64,000 bases of DNA, taken from NCBI RefSeq assembly GCF_014203045.1, contig NZ_JACHIF010000003.1, positions 434,001 to 498,000 on the forward strand, written 5' to 3'. Positions 35,893 to 45,066 of this stretch are shown one piece after another (the first letter of the stretch is position 1; every line of letters starts with the position of its first letter). The notes under the pieces are model-generated. The model worked only from the letters and a program-made list of their open reading frames with translations. It did no database searches and was not told where the DNA came from. Both the position numbers and the translations under genes were made by a program. The DNA is from Prosthecobacter dejongeii (lineage in GTDB: Bacteria > Verrucomicrobiota > Verrucomicrobiia > Verrucomicrobiales > Verrucomicrobiaceae).

Positions 35893-36816
35893 ATGTTTGA
35901 AAATCTCTTCTCCAAAGGTGGTCTCACGCTGGATAGGCTGCGCAGTTTCATGCAGATGGCCCAGGCGGGCAGCATCGCCAAAGCCGCTCCTTATGACACG
36001 AATCGGCAGAGCCAGATCAGTCGGCAGATCCGCGAGCTCGAGCAGTTCTTCGGCACGGAGCTCACTCGTCGCCGGGGCAAGACGCTCTCGTTATCCCCTG
36101 CGGGTGAGCGTTTGGCCACCTTGATCCAAGAACAGTTGCAGGACTTGGAAGACTTCCGCCGTGAGCAATCTGGGCAGGCAAAATCCTTCACCATTGGCAC
36201 CGGGGCCAGCGTGCTGGAATGGCTGGTCATGCCCGCGTTACCACAGATCGCCACACTGCTCGGCGGGGCCAATCTCAGCGTCGTGCCCTACCGCAGTCGA
36301 AACCTTGCCGCCGCCATCCATGAAGGGGTGGTGGACTTCGCCGTCGTTCGTCAAGATGCTTTGGGCCCCCATGCCCGAGTGGAAAAACTCATGCGTCTCG
36401 GCTTCGTTCTCTGCATTCCTAAAAAGCTAATGAAAAAGGGCACTCGTGATGCCAGCCAGCCCAGTCTGTGGCAGACGCTCCCCTTTGCTGCCGGGCGCGA
36501 TGGCGGCCAGATGGATACCTCTTTGCGCAATGCCATGGCAGAGGCTGGCGTGGACTTTCGTCCGCAGTTCGAGTGCGGTTCTATGCTTCAGGTTAGGCAA
36601 CTGGTGGAGATGGGGGCCTGTGCAGCAGTCTTGCCAGAGATTGGCGTGCGGGGTCTGGATGAAAAGGAGATCTTGATCACCCCCTTTGCACCCATGCGTA
36701 ATTACGGTCGCAGCCTCGTGCTTCATTGGAATGAACGCCAGATGCGCCGTCGAGGCCTGGAGCTCTCTCAGATCCGCGCCGTGGCTCGCCTGCTGAAAAG
36801 CCCTGCGGTGCAATAG
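35893..36816 (+). CDS. LysR family transcriptional regulator
   Basis: 307 residues from the ATG at 35893; a TTG at 35851 is an alternative adding 14 residues. An N-terminal winged helix (LRSFMQMAQAGSIAKAA, then QSQISRQIRELEQFFGTEL) is followed by a periplasmic-binding-like effector domain. LysR proteins usually regulate a divergent neighbour; here that is the PPP phosphatase/histidine phosphatase pair, separated by only about 70 bases containing both promoters. The regulatory link is inferred from arrangement. An intergenic repeat follows the gene. Confidence 0.88.
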   Translation: MFENLFSKGGLTLDRLRSFMQMAQAGSIAKAAPYDTNRQSQISRQIRELEQFFGTELTRRRGKTLSLSPAGERLATLIQEQLQDLEDFRREQSGQAKSFTIGTGASVLEWLVMPALPQIATLLGGANLSVVPYRSRNLAAAIHEGVVDFAVVRQDALGPHARVEKLMRLGFVLCIPKKLMKKGTRDASQPSLWQTLPFAAGRDGGQMDTSLRNAMAEAGVDFRPQFECGSMLQVRQLVEMGACAAVLPEIGVRGLDEKEILITPFAPMRNYGRSLVLHWNERQMRRRGLELSQIRAVARLLKSPAVQ

Positions 36817-36822
36817 GTGCCT

Positions 36823-37241
36823 CGGCCCTTCCAGCGTCCCTCCAGGACGCCTGTGAGATCGGGGTGTTTTGACCTTTTCGATCCGGTGGTTCCCGCCTGC
36901 TCCGCAGTATTCACCACCAGCTACCCTCCACGCTCCCTCCGGGAGCAAAGCCTCGCGATTCGGGAAATATCGGCAAGGTTTGGCGTAGTTTCGATTGGCT
37001 AGCCTCAACTCTGCCCCCAGGAGCAAAGCCTGCGGTTCCAGGCACGCCTGCGTTTGCCACGTTCCCTGCGGGAGCATAGCCTGAGGGTGGGACTGCTGTT
37101 GATCAATCCCCGCCTTGGCTCCCGGAAGGGAGCTTGGAAAGTAGCCGGTGGTGGAGGTGGCGAAGCCACTGGGAACCACCGGTTTTGCCAACGAGGACAT
37201 TTCCCTCTCCATGGCGTCCAGGAGAGACGCTGGAAAGGCCG
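36823..37241. repeat. Fold-back (long imperfect inverted repeat) intergenic element, family 3
   Basis: This 468-base gap has no convincing gene. Its left part (36823-36950) and right part (37115-37241) are inverted copies. Both contain CCAGCG...GGACGCC, then CCGGTGGTTCCC, then CACCACC(A/G)GCTAC and a TCCGGGAGC end. A shorter GGAGCAAAGCC motif occurs at 36942, 37017 and (as GGAGCATAGCC) 37071. Short hairpins such as GCGTCC-CTCCA-GGACGC are also present. The arms have diverged in the middle. It looks like a MITE-like or fold-back element; the reading frames across it are probably spurious. Confidence 0.65.
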
Positions 37242-37284
37242 ATGCCCAACGCATCTCGCCCTCCCCACGGCTCGCTTGTTTCCT

Positions 37285-38319
37285 CTACTTCTTCTGGTCC
37301 TTCACGCAGTCCCCATCCTGCGGCACGGCGCTGCCTACCTCGTCCACGGGGTGGTTGAAAAGGTACTTCCACACCTCTTCATGCAGGAATTTGCCATCGG
37401 GCCCTTTCGCCGCTGCACCACCAGGGGTGACGGAACTGTGGGCGCGTTTGGCATCGCCCTTAACATCGAAATTCGTAATCAAGCGGCGGCTGTTCGTATA
37501 CGGCGGCGCGCTGATGTCCACATCCACCAAGGGGCCGAATTGATGCAGCCCCATCATTTCCCAGGAGCGGCAATAATGGTCATCCGTCCAGCCGCCATCC
37601 AGCACGTGGCTGAAGCCAAAGTAGCGATTTGCAGGCGTGGCTGAGGGGTATCCCTGCCATTCGTCCAGATTATCGCGCGGCCCACAGAAGCACACCACTC
37701 GATCCACCTTCTGCTGCTTGGCAAAACGAGCCGCACTGGTGGCTCCGTGAGAAGCTCCTGAAACGATCACTTTATCCCAGTCGAGTCCGTCTCCCTTCGC
37801 ATTGAGAAACTGCTCCCACTTGCCCTGGGGATTTTCTTTGGCCAGCCATTTCACAAACTGAAAAGAGCGCTCCATCATGCCATCTTGGGGCTCAATGATG
37901 GCGAGGTCCGTGTGGTCCTGGCCTGTTGTGGCTTCCAGGCGCATGTTGCCCAGACTTTTGCCATCGTCACGCCGGGCGGCCGGAATGAGGCCAAACCATT
38001 TGTTGGCGTAATGCACCTGGATGGCGTGCAGGCCGTAGCTGTTCACACGCTCGAACAACGGTCCGCTGTAACCCATGAGCCAGATCACGAGCTTGCCCTG
38101 CGGTTTCACCCGGGTGTCCACATTGGCATGCTGCAGGTCCTGCGGTTTGCCTTTTTTATCTGTAAACACGAAGTCAATGGCCGGGTACTCCTTGGCCCGT
38201 GGGTCAATCTCACTGGCGCGTTTCGTCAAGTCGTAACGCTGCGGTTTCGGGTCGTCGAATGCCGGTGTGGCGGCCTGGGCCGTCAGGGCGAGCAGAGGGA
38301 GAAAGAAGAGGGATTTCAT
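37285..38319 (-). CDS. Secreted BPSS1187-type alpha/beta-hydrolase-like protein
   Basis: 344 residues with a signal peptide ending near AQAAT. The nucleophile-elbow-like GASHGATS follows DWDKVIVS, as in alpha/beta-hydrolases. Downstream GYPSATPANRYFGFSH and GGWTDDHYCRSW are characteristic segments of the so-called BPSS1187 family, whose substrate is unknown. It is 82 bases downstream of the large cytochrome-c dehydrogenase gene, with a terminator-like hairpin between them, so it may have its own promoter. The hydrolase assignment is moderate. Confidence 0.75.
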   Translation of the reverse strand: MKSLFFLPLLALTAQAATPAFDDPKPQRYDLTKRASEIDPRAKEYPAIDFVFTDKKGKPQDLQHANVDTRVKPQGKLVIWLMGYSGPLFERVNSYGLHAIQVHYANKWFGLIPAARRDDGKSLGNMRLEATTGQDHTDLAIIEPQDGMMERSFQFVKWLAKENPQGKWEQFLNAKGDGLDWDKVIVSGASHGATSAARFAKQQKVDRVVCFCGPRDNLDEWQGYPSATPANRYFGFSHVLDGGWTDDHYCRSWEMMGLHQFGPLVDVDISAPPYTNSRRLITNFDVKGDAKRAHSSVTPGGAAAKGPDGKFLHEEVWKYLFNHPVDEVGSAVPQDGDCVKDQKK

Positions 38320-38336
38320 GGTGAATGCGAGCGGTC

Positions 38337-38372
38337 AAAAAGGTGCCGCATCCCCTTGGGAGGAATGCGGCA
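38337..38372 (-). terminator. Terminator of the dehydrogenase-cytochrome gene
   Basis: TGCCGCAT (38344-38351) pairs with ATGCGGCA (38365-38372), and an A5 run on the plus strand gives a U-tract on the minus strand. It is 30 bases beyond the stop at 38402. Confidence 0.75.
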
Positions 38373-38401
38373 TAGGAAAAAGATCAAACGCCGAGGTGCG
38401 G

Positions 38402-40948
38402 CTATTTCTTCGGCGGATTCAGTTCTTCCGCCGTCCACATGCCCACGCGATCTTTGAATTGGGCGCGAAGTTTGGCCACGTCTTTGGGTTCCACGGGTGA
38501 GGCATTGTGCTCCCACTCGCGGCGCAGATAGGTCAGAACGCTGGAGACATCTTCATCCGTCAGGTGGGGCAGGGGTGGCATGGCCAAATTCCAGGTGCGG
38601 CCGCTCACTTTCACCGGACCCGCGAGGCCATGCAGTACGATGCGCGCAGCCACATCCGGCTTACCCAGCACCCACTCGCTATCCACCAGCGGCGGGGCCA
38701 GACCGTCCAGGCCAAAACCGTGGGCCTGATGGCAGGCGGCGCAGAGTCCCGCATAGATGACTTTGCCCTTTTCAAAACGAGCCTGCTGATCTGCTGTCAG
38801 GGGAACGATCTTTGGCGGAGGTGGTGCGCCGGGTTTGCCCACCCAAGCGAGGCGGGAAGTGATGCTGGCAAACTGGGCCGACGCCGTTTTAGCCGTGACG
38901 GATTTCTTCAGCACGGCCAGAGATTCTGGCTCTTTGTCCAGCCATAGCAGCTTGGGTTTCGGGGCGGATTTGGTGTTGCCGCCGCTGGGATTGGACAGGC
39001 CTTTGATGAGAGCCGCCTGCACCGCACTGCCCTTGGGCTGACTGGCGGCGAGTGTCAGTGTTTCTTCAAAGGGCTGCGCTTTCCCGGCCATGGCGATGAA
39101 GCTGCCCAGCATTTCCAAAGTAGGTGAGACACTGGCTTTGTTATCAGCGGTTGCTTGCTGGGCCACCAGTTTGGCAAAAGCATCTTCACGACCCCGCAGC
39201 CCTGTCATGGCACCTTCACGCACCAGTAAGTTTTCACCCGCACCTGCGGCTAGCAGTTTGGCCAAAGCGGCATCGGCATCGGGCAGGTTGAAGGAGGAAA
39301 GCTTGATGGCAAGCTGTGCGCGCACCAGCGTATCCGCCTCGGTCGTCATGGCCAGAACTTCGGGAGCGAGATCACGACCCGCCAGGCGCACCGCCGTGGC
39401 TTTTAAGGTGGGGTCTTTATCCTTCAACGTCGTGCGCAGCAGGTCAGGCGTCAGCAGGCCCAGGCCATCCAGCGTCCAGAGCGCATGCAGGCGCGCCAGA
39501 GGTTTGGCGGTAGGAGCTTGCACCAGTTCTATGAGTGCGGGACCGGCTTTGACATCGGCAGATTCGACAAGCAGACGCTGGGCGGTATCACGCACCCAGC
39601 CATTTGCATGACTCAGGCTGGCGACGCGCTCTGCTGTGGTGGCAGGGATCTTGGTGGACTTCACGGATGTTTCCTTGATGGGCACGATGCGCCAGATGCG
39701 GCCCTGATCAAAAGGGCGGTCCAGTTTACGAGCCTCGATGTTTGCGACCAAGTAATGGGTGAGAAAGCTGCTGTGCTGGATGATCCCCCGATACATGTCC
39801 ACCACGTAAACTGCACCATCTGGCGCATTCGTGGCCTGCACCGGGCGGAAGCGTTCGTCGGTGGAGGTCAGGAATTCCTTGTTTTCAGTGGCATTGACTC
39901 CGGTCACGACGCCGTCTTTTTCCGTGACGATCATGCGCTTCATGAGGTTTGCTGAAGGCTCAGGAATGAAGGCGTTACCGTAGTGCGAGGCCGGGAAGGC
40001 ATCACCTCGGTAAATCAGCGCACCACAGGTCGCAGTGGCCTTGGTCAGAGTGCCATCCGCCCGCAGAGATTTGGGGTCGTAACCGCGATTTACACCCGGC
40101 GTCGGGTGGGTGGGCCACACGGTTTGATCGGTGACGACCTTGGCATTCACACTGGTGGCATTGCGCAGCAGGGGATTGCGAGAAAACGCCTCGGTGGGCA
40201 GCAGATCGCAGCGCAGGAGGTCGGAGTTGTAGTTGAAGTAGAGGCGACCCTTGTCGTCCTGGCATAGGCCATACTGGCCACGGCCCAGACCCGTGTCTTT
40301 CTGCCACACACCCCCGCGCAGGCGGAAGCGGCTGCTGTATCCCGCGCTCCAGATGGCATTGTCCATGGCCCAGGTGGGTGTGTTTGCCATGTGCTCGGGC
40401 TGGCCACCCGCAGTGCCGTAATCCGTTGCCACGATGTCTTTCACATCTGCCTTGCCATCGCCATCTGTGTCTTTGCAGAAGTAGAGGTTAGGCGGGGCCG
40501 CCACCAGGGCGCCACCATTCACGGCCATGACGGAGCGTGGCATCACCAGTTCATCCACAAAAACACTGGCCTTGTCCATGCGACCGTCGCCATCCGTATC
40601 CTCCAGCAGTTTGATGCGGCCCGTGGGTTCATTTTCGGTCGTGCCTTCAACATCGCGCATGTAGCCGCGCATCTCCACCACATACAGCCGGCCCTGGTCA
40701 TCGAAGCTGATAGCGATGGGGGCCTCCACCATGGGTTCAGCGGCCACCAGTTCGATACGGAATCCTTCTTCGATCTTGAAGGCCTTCAGTGCTTCCTCGG
40801 GAGAAAGCGGCGGCGGTGGTGGCAGGTTAAATTTGATTTCGACTTTCGCCGGACCAGCGTTTTTAGTGTGCAAAGCTAGAGCTGGCAGGCCGAGAAGGCC
40901 CATCGCAGCCAAGGCCATCGTGGATTTTTTCAAAGGTAGGGGTGGCAT
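38402..40948 (-). CDS. Exported putative membrane-bound dehydrogenase with HEAT-like repeats and C-terminal cytochrome c
   Basis: 848 residues from the ATG at 40948. A signal peptide is followed by the N-terminal beta-propeller-type dehydrogenase domain of Pirellula/Verrucomicrobium proteins (FRIELVAAEPMVEAPIAISF, RLYVVEMRGYMRDVEG, DTDGDGRMDKASVF, with Ca-binding-like DxDxDG). A helical HEAT-like region (about 445-700) comes next, and the end is cytochrome c (about 735-848) with CAACH and an axial Met region. These proteins likely oxidise sugars or alcohols in the periplasm and pass electrons to the cytochrome; the substrate is unproven. Confidence 0.9.
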   Translation of the reverse strand: MPPLPLKKSTMALAAMGLLGLPALALHTKNAGPAKVEIKFNLPPPPPLSPEEALKAFKIEEGFRIELVAAEPMVEAPIAISFDDQGRLYVVEMRGYMRDVEGTTENEPTGRIKLLEDTDGDGRMDKASVFVDELVMPRSVMAVNGGALVAAPPNLYFCKDTDGDGKADVKDIVATDYGTAGGQPEHMANTPTWAMDNAIWSAGYSSRFRLRGGVWQKDTGLGRGQYGLCQDDKGRLYFNYNSDLLRCDLLPTEAFSRNPLLRNATSVNAKVVTDQTVWPTHPTPGVNRGYDPKSLRADGTLTKATATCGALIYRGDAFPASHYGNAFIPEPSANLMKRMIVTEKDGVVTGVNATENKEFLTSTDERFRPVQATNAPDGAVYVVDMYRGIIQHSSFLTHYLVANIEARKLDRPFDQGRIWRIVPIKETSVKSTKIPATTAERVASLSHANGWVRDTAQRLLVESADVKAGPALIELVQAPTAKPLARLHALWTLDGLGLLTPDLLRTTLKDKDPTLKATAVRLAGRDLAPEVLAMTTEADTLVRAQLAIKLSSFNLPDADAALAKLLAAGAGENLLVREGAMTGLRGREDAFAKLVAQQATADNKASVSPTLEMLGSFIAMAGKAQPFEETLTLAASQPKGSAVQAALIKGLSNPSGGNTKSAPKPKLLWLDKEPESLAVLKKSVTAKTASAQFASITSRLAWVGKPGAPPPPKIVPLTADQQARFEKGKVIYAGLCAACHQAHGFGLDGLAPPLVDSEWVLGKPDVAARIVLHGLAGPVKVSGRTWNLAMPPLPHLTDEDVSSVLTYLRREWEHNASPVEPKDVAKLRAQFKDRVGMWTAEELNPPKK

Positions 40949-41045
40949 GGGGGGAATGGAATTAACGCAGAAAGGTGACCATTTTCGCAACGACTTCGCA
41001 CCTTTCTGGACTGTGTAGGCATGTTTTCGTGCCTAACCGATGGCA

Positions 41046-41888
41046 TCAAGATTCAAACCGACGCCCGGCAGGATAGGAACCCACACTCCGGATGACGGCA
41101 CCATCCGCCCGGGTTTGCTCAAGGGCTGCCTGCACGGTGGATTCAGCAGGGGAACCTTCGATCTCGATGTAAAAACGATACTTGTTAGGCTGGCCACGGA
41201 TGGGGCGGGACTCCAGCCGTTTCATGTTGATGGCGCTGTCGCTCAGCGGAGTGAGGAAACGGCACAGGCTGCCTGCTCGATCTGGCAACTCCACCACCAA
41301 AGCCGTGCGGTTATTGGCTGTGGAAACCGCGTTGGCTTTGTGGCCTAACAAAAAGAATTGAGTGATGTTGGGCACTTCTCCTGCGATGGGGAAATGCAGG
41401 ATGTCCAGCGCGTGGCGCTCCGCATTTTGCCGGGGGCCGATAGCGGCTGCGCATTCCAATGTGGCTGCCTTTTCAGCCGCTTTGGCCGTACTGGCTTCCA
41501 CGATGCGTTTCGCCTCGGGGTAATTGGCTTTCAGCCACTCATCACCGTGAAAGAAAGGCATGGCGTGAGAATGAATGGTTTTGACCTCCACTCCTTTTCG
41601 GCCCAGGAGGGCCAGCTTTACATCCAGGGTCAGTTCCTCCAAGATATTCAGGCCGCAGCGTTCATCCACCAGGCGATCCACGGTATCAACGATGAAACCG
41701 CCGGAAGAATTTTCGATGGGCACGATGCCCAGGGCCTCTTCATGGCTGCGGATGAAGTCAAACACCTCGCCAATGCTGGCCATGAGCTGTACCTGGGCTG
41801 TCGGGAAACGCATCTGCGTGAGCAGGTGTGAAAAGCTGCCTTCGGGCCCTAAACAGGCCAGGATCTGGGGTGTTGATGCGTCGCTCAT
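41046..41888 (-). CDS. pheA: Prephenate dehydratase (monofunctional, with ACT domain)
   Basis: 280 residues with no chorismate mutase domain. The PDT domain (about 8-182) shows LGPEGSFSHLL, VPIENSSGGF and AAIGPRQNAERHALDIL. The ACT domain (about 195-275) carries GSLCRFLTPLSDSAINMKRLESRP, here starting near residue 206, for Phe feedback inhibition. The enzyme converts prephenate to phenylpyruvate. The conserved TRF triplet is NITQF: Thr 176 and Phe 178 remain but Arg is replaced by Gln 177. It is followed closely by no co-oriented biosynthetic gene. Confidence 0.94.
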   Translation of the reverse strand: MSDASTPQILACLGPEGSFSHLLTQMRFPTAQVQLMASIGEVFDFIRSHEEALGIVPIENSSGGFIVDTVDRLVDERCGLNILEELTLDVKLALLGRKGVEVKTIHSHAMPFFHGDEWLKANYPEAKRIVEASTAKAAEKAATLECAAAIGPRQNAERHALDILHFPIAGEVPNITQFFLLGHKANAVSTANNRTALVVELPDRAGSLCRFLTPLSDSAINMKRLESRPIRGQPNKYRFYIEIEGSPAESTVQAALEQTRADGAVIRSVGSYPAGRRFES

Positions 41889-41932
41889 CCGTGCCGCCCA
41901 TGCTCTACTGCACAGGCGGCATGGTCAAGAGG

Positions 41933-42613
41933 TCAAGCGCCTAGGCTGAGGTATTCACGCACCGTGTGATTCATGGCCCGGCGCGCGGGGGGGAAGCTCT
42001 GCGCCACATGGGCCAGAGTATCATCCAGAGCGAATTCTTCGGCTAAAGCGTGTTTGCCAGCGGCCTCCAGGTGGCTCACTACTACCTGCTCATAAAATTC
42101 CAGATCCGGCGCGCCCCGTCTCTCCGCGCGGCGATGCAAGAAGTCTGGGTACAAACTGGTGAGTACAAGAAATTGATTCGCGCACTGCACATGAATAAAG
42201 AAGCGTTCATGACTGCCCGCACTTTCCAGGGCGGTGATGTAGTCAATGCTGTAGAGGCTTTCCAGCTTACGCTCCGGTAGATTCTGCGCGGCCGTCGCTG
42301 GCAGGCCGAAGTCTGCACAGACGGCGGCGATGTAGTCGGCCACCTCCAGGTCATCCACCCCTACCCGCTTCAGCGTGTGGCGCACAGTGACATAAAAGAA
42401 CAACTCTGGCGAAAGAAACGCTGCCTGCCGACTAACCAGAAGCGCTTCAAAAAGTTTGGGGTGATCCAGGATCATGCGGACAGTGTCCGGATCATCCAGC
42501 AGTGAGACGAGACTCTCTTTCTCTCGCTGTGTGAGCGCTAAAGCATCTCGGATGAATTGCCAATCGGCAGACGTGAAACGATACCAGCAACCGGGGCGAG
42601 GGAACCTCATCAT
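41933..42613 (-). CDS. Hypothetical helical protein next to hairpin repeats
   Basis: 226 residues from the ATG at 42613 (the preceding ATG is adjacent at the next codon). A Phe/Leu-rich helical protein with no signal peptide or strong membrane helix. Segments such as PELFFYVTVRHTLKRVGVDD and YVAAVCADFGLPATA-type helices (here YIAAVCADFGLP) are visible. No recognised domain. An upstream open frame to 42718 is not ribosome-site supported. It lies between pheA and the family-1 repeats; function unknown. Confidence 0.6.
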   Translation of the reverse strand: MMRFPRPGCWYRFTSADWQFIRDALALTQREKESLVSLLDDPDTVRMILDHPKLFEALLVSRQAAFLSPELFFYVTVRHTLKRVGVDDLEVADYIAAVCADFGLPATAAQNLPERKLESLYSIDYITALESAGSHERFFIHVQCANQFLVLTSLYPDFLHRRAERRGAPDLEFYEQVVVSHLEAAGKHALAEEFALDDTLAHVAQSFPPARRAMNHTVREYLSLGA

Positions 42614-42749
42614 AATGTTTGGTTTTGGATTCGATAGACCCTCCAAGCATTGGTCGTGCCAGGAATGTCTATCCTCTTGGATGGGAACACCTCGAATTTT
42701 GTTCGACCGATTTAACACAAGTAAGAAGGAATCTCCTCGCGGCCCTTTC

Positions 42750-42934
42750 GTAGGCCGGATGTGTTTGGCGAAAAAAAGATCGTAAAGCCGCTAGCCGCCA
42801 TCGCCAAACTATCCGGCTTCAGGGAAAGGTGGAGTTCTCCTCGTCGCCCGCACCTTCAGAAACCAGCCGGATAGTTCGGCGAATAGGATTGATGCTCTGG
42901 TGGGACTCTTCGCGCCGAACACATCCGGCCTACG
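42750..42934. repeat. Two inverted REP-like hairpin repeats, family 1 copies B and C
   Basis: The 336-base gap between two minus-strand genes is mostly repeat. Copy B (42750-42818) repeats copy A's arms exactly (GTAGGCCGGATG...TTTGGCG, then CGCCAAACTATCCGGCT). Copy C (42865-42934) is inverted and has CGCCGAAC/GTTCGGCG arms, so its base change is compensated on both sides. Loops are 31 bases and unrelated. The two copies face each other with about 46 bases between, as in a BIME-type pair. The rest holds no supported gene. Confidence 0.8.
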
Positions 42935-42949
42935 TGCGGCTTAGCGGCA

Positions 42950-44332
42950 CTAAAGATCCACCTGCGGCACCACGTTCTTCGGTTTCAAGACTCGATAAAG
43001 GAGCAAACTTGTGCCGATGATGGCTAGGGCAATGATGGGGGCGGTGCGTTCGGCTTCTCCACCGGTCGTGAAGGCCGCCTGCAAGCGCACAGCGATGAGA
43101 GCCGCGCAGACGAAGGCACCCAAGGCCGGGATGAGGATGGGGATTTCAAAGCCGCCTTTTTCCTCACCGGGGCGGAGTTTCAGCACCACTAGGGAGACAT
43201 TCACCACGGTGAAAACCGTCAGCAGCAGCAGCACCGTGGACTCGGCCAATTGCTTCACACCGCCACTCAAAATGAGCGCGCTGACGATGAAAAAGAGCAC
43301 CGCAATGGCGACATGGGGCGAGCGTCGCACGGGATGCACGCGAGACAGCAGCGCGGGCAGCAGACCTTGTTTGCTCATGCCATAAAGCAGGCGAGATCCC
43401 ATGATGTAATTGAGCAGGGCCGTATTGCCGATGGCGAAAATGGTGATGGCCACATACACACCGTCTATGCCCTGAAACCACGGGGCCGCGCGGTGCGCTA
43501 CCTCCATGAGCGGTGTCTTGCTGGCCGCCAGTTCCCGCCATGGCACCACCGAAACGGCTGTGATGGCCACCGCCATGTAAATCAGAGTCGCCAGGATCAT
43601 CGCGCCCACAAGGCCAAAGGGCACATTGCGACGCGGGTTTTTCACCTCCTCGCTCACATTCAAAATGTCCTCGAAACCGATGAACGAATAAAAGGTGAGA
43701 ACCGCCCCCTGCATGATGATGGTCAGTGTGATGCCAGAGCCTGAGCCACCAGCTACGGTGTCATTCGCTGTTTCAAAGTAGTCCACTCCGCCCCAGTAGC
43801 GCACACCCACGGCGATGATGAAGATCAAGCCCGATGCCTCCACCACGGTGCAGACGATGTTTGCCCACATGCTCTCACGCAGACCGCGATAGATGATGCA
43901 ACCGACGAGAAAAACGAGGCCGATGGCCACCAGCTTGATGGGCAATTCCACATTCAAAGCCCGGGCTAAATTTTCCGCAATGGCCTGGGATCCCGTGGCC
44001 ATGCTCGTGAGCCCGCTCATCATCACGGCGATGCCGACCACATAACTGAGCCACGGTTTGCGTAGCGAGCGCTGGGTCACATACGCCGCTCCCCCTGCGC
44101 GCGCATACCGGCTGCCCACACAGGCATAAGACAGGCCCGTGAGCAGGGCCGCTAACATGGCCATCAAGAAAGCCAGCCATACCGCATTTCCCAGGGTTTC
44201 GGCTGCGCGTCCGATCAAGGCATAAATCCCCGCTCCCAGCATGGAGCCCAGACCGTAAAAGAGGATCTGCCAGCCGCCGATGGTTTGTTTCAGTTCCGTC
44301 GGGTGCGATGAATGGGGAGTCTCGTCTGCCAT
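42950..44332 (-). CDS. APC family amino acid permease
   Basis: 460 residues from the ATG at 44332. About twelve helices. The N-terminal GSMLGAGIYALIGRAAETLG (motif with GxG substrate-binding loop) and later FYSFIGFEDILNVSEEVKNP identify the amino acid-polyamine-organocation family, close to the cationic-amino-acid/CAT type. The substrate is unknown. Its 3' end is 16 bases from the repeat pair at 42750-42934. Confidence 0.92.
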   Translation of the reverse strand: MADETPHSSHPTELKQTIGGWQILFYGLGSMLGAGIYALIGRAAETLGNAVWLAFLMAMLAALLTGLSYACVGSRYARAGGAAYVTQRSLRKPWLSYVVGIAVMMSGLTSMATGSQAIAENLARALNVELPIKLVAIGLVFLVGCIIYRGLRESMWANIVCTVVEASGLIFIIAVGVRYWGGVDYFETANDTVAGGSGSGITLTIIMQGAVLTFYSFIGFEDILNVSEEVKNPRRNVPFGLVGAMILATLIYMAVAITAVSVVPWRELAASKTPLMEVAHRAAPWFQGIDGVYVAITIFAIGNTALLNYIMGSRLLYGMSKQGLLPALLSRVHPVRRSPHVAIAVLFFIVSALILSGGVKQLAESTVLLLLTVFTVVNVSLVVLKLRPGEEKGGFEIPILIPALGAFVCAALIAVRLQAAFTTGGEAERTAPIIALAIIGTSLLLYRVLKPKNVVPQVDL

Positions 44333-44484
44333 GCCTCTCTGGGTAGCGGATTCTGGCCCAAGGGGGAAGGGGAAAAGCAGGCTCGCCCTACCGTCATTGC
44401 CCATCATTCAGCAAAAAGGCGGTTTTCGCACACAAAACAAAGGAGGGGTGACGTTAAGCCCCTGGAAACCTGCCACGCCCTCTC

Positions 44485-45066
44485 ATGGAAGCCGCCACCA
44501 CCGCCTGGAAATACTGCTTCGACCAAGTCGCGCCGAAGCTGTTGCTCTACGCCGTCCAGCTCTGTCCTACCCGGGCAGATGCGGAAGACGTGGTGCAGAT
44601 GGCCTTCGTGCGCTGGTGGCGCCGCTTTCCTGAGGGCAATGCCGAGCACATCCCTCTGCTGTATGCCGCTGTCCGCACCATCGCTCTGGACCAGCGCCGC
44701 AGCGATACCCGCCGGGCGAAACGTGAGTCCGCCTCAGAGGTGGCCTTGCCCATGGGAGATGCCCCCGTTTTTGATACCAGCCCGGAGCAGCGCGAGACCG
44801 CTGCCATCGTGCAGGAGGCCCTGCAAACCCTGCCTGAAGACCAGCGCGAAGTCATCTCTCTGAAACTCTGGGGCGGGCTTACCTTTGCCGAGATCGCCCA
44901 GACGACAGGCGAGTCCATCAACACCGTCTCGGGGCGCTATCGTTATGCGCTCCAGGCTCTGGAAAAACGCCTTTCACCGCGGCGTGAAGATCTGGTGATC
45001 CAGCCCGCTGCCCCACCCCTGACCAATGTCTTTCCCTTCACCCCCACTCAGGAGGCCCTGACATGA
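44485..45066 (+). CDS. ECF-type RNA polymerase sigma factor
   Basis: 193 residues. Region 2 (YAVQLCPTRADAEDVVQMAF) and region 4 (LPEDQREVISLKLWGGLTFAEIAQTTG, here split as EALQTLPEDQREVISLKLW) are clear, with little between them. The stop codon overlaps the start of the following anti-sigma-like gene (ATGA), showing translational coupling. The third gene in the set encodes a secreted PDZ protein. The module probably senses an envelope signal. Confidence 0.9.
   Translation: MEAATTAWKYCFDQVAPKLLLYAVQLCPTRADAEDVVQMAFVRWWRRFPEGNAEHIPLLYAAVRTIALDQRRSDTRRAKRESASEVALPMGDAPVFDTSPEQRETAAIVQEALQTLPEDQREVISLKLWGGLTFAEIAQTTGESINTVSGRYRYALQALEKRLSPRREDLVIQPAAPPLTNVFPFTPTQEALT

Noticed and set aside
36817..37268. 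Several overlapping frames in the fold-back region
   Set aside because: They run across the inverted repeats, have no domain and no ribosome site, so they are treated as spurious.
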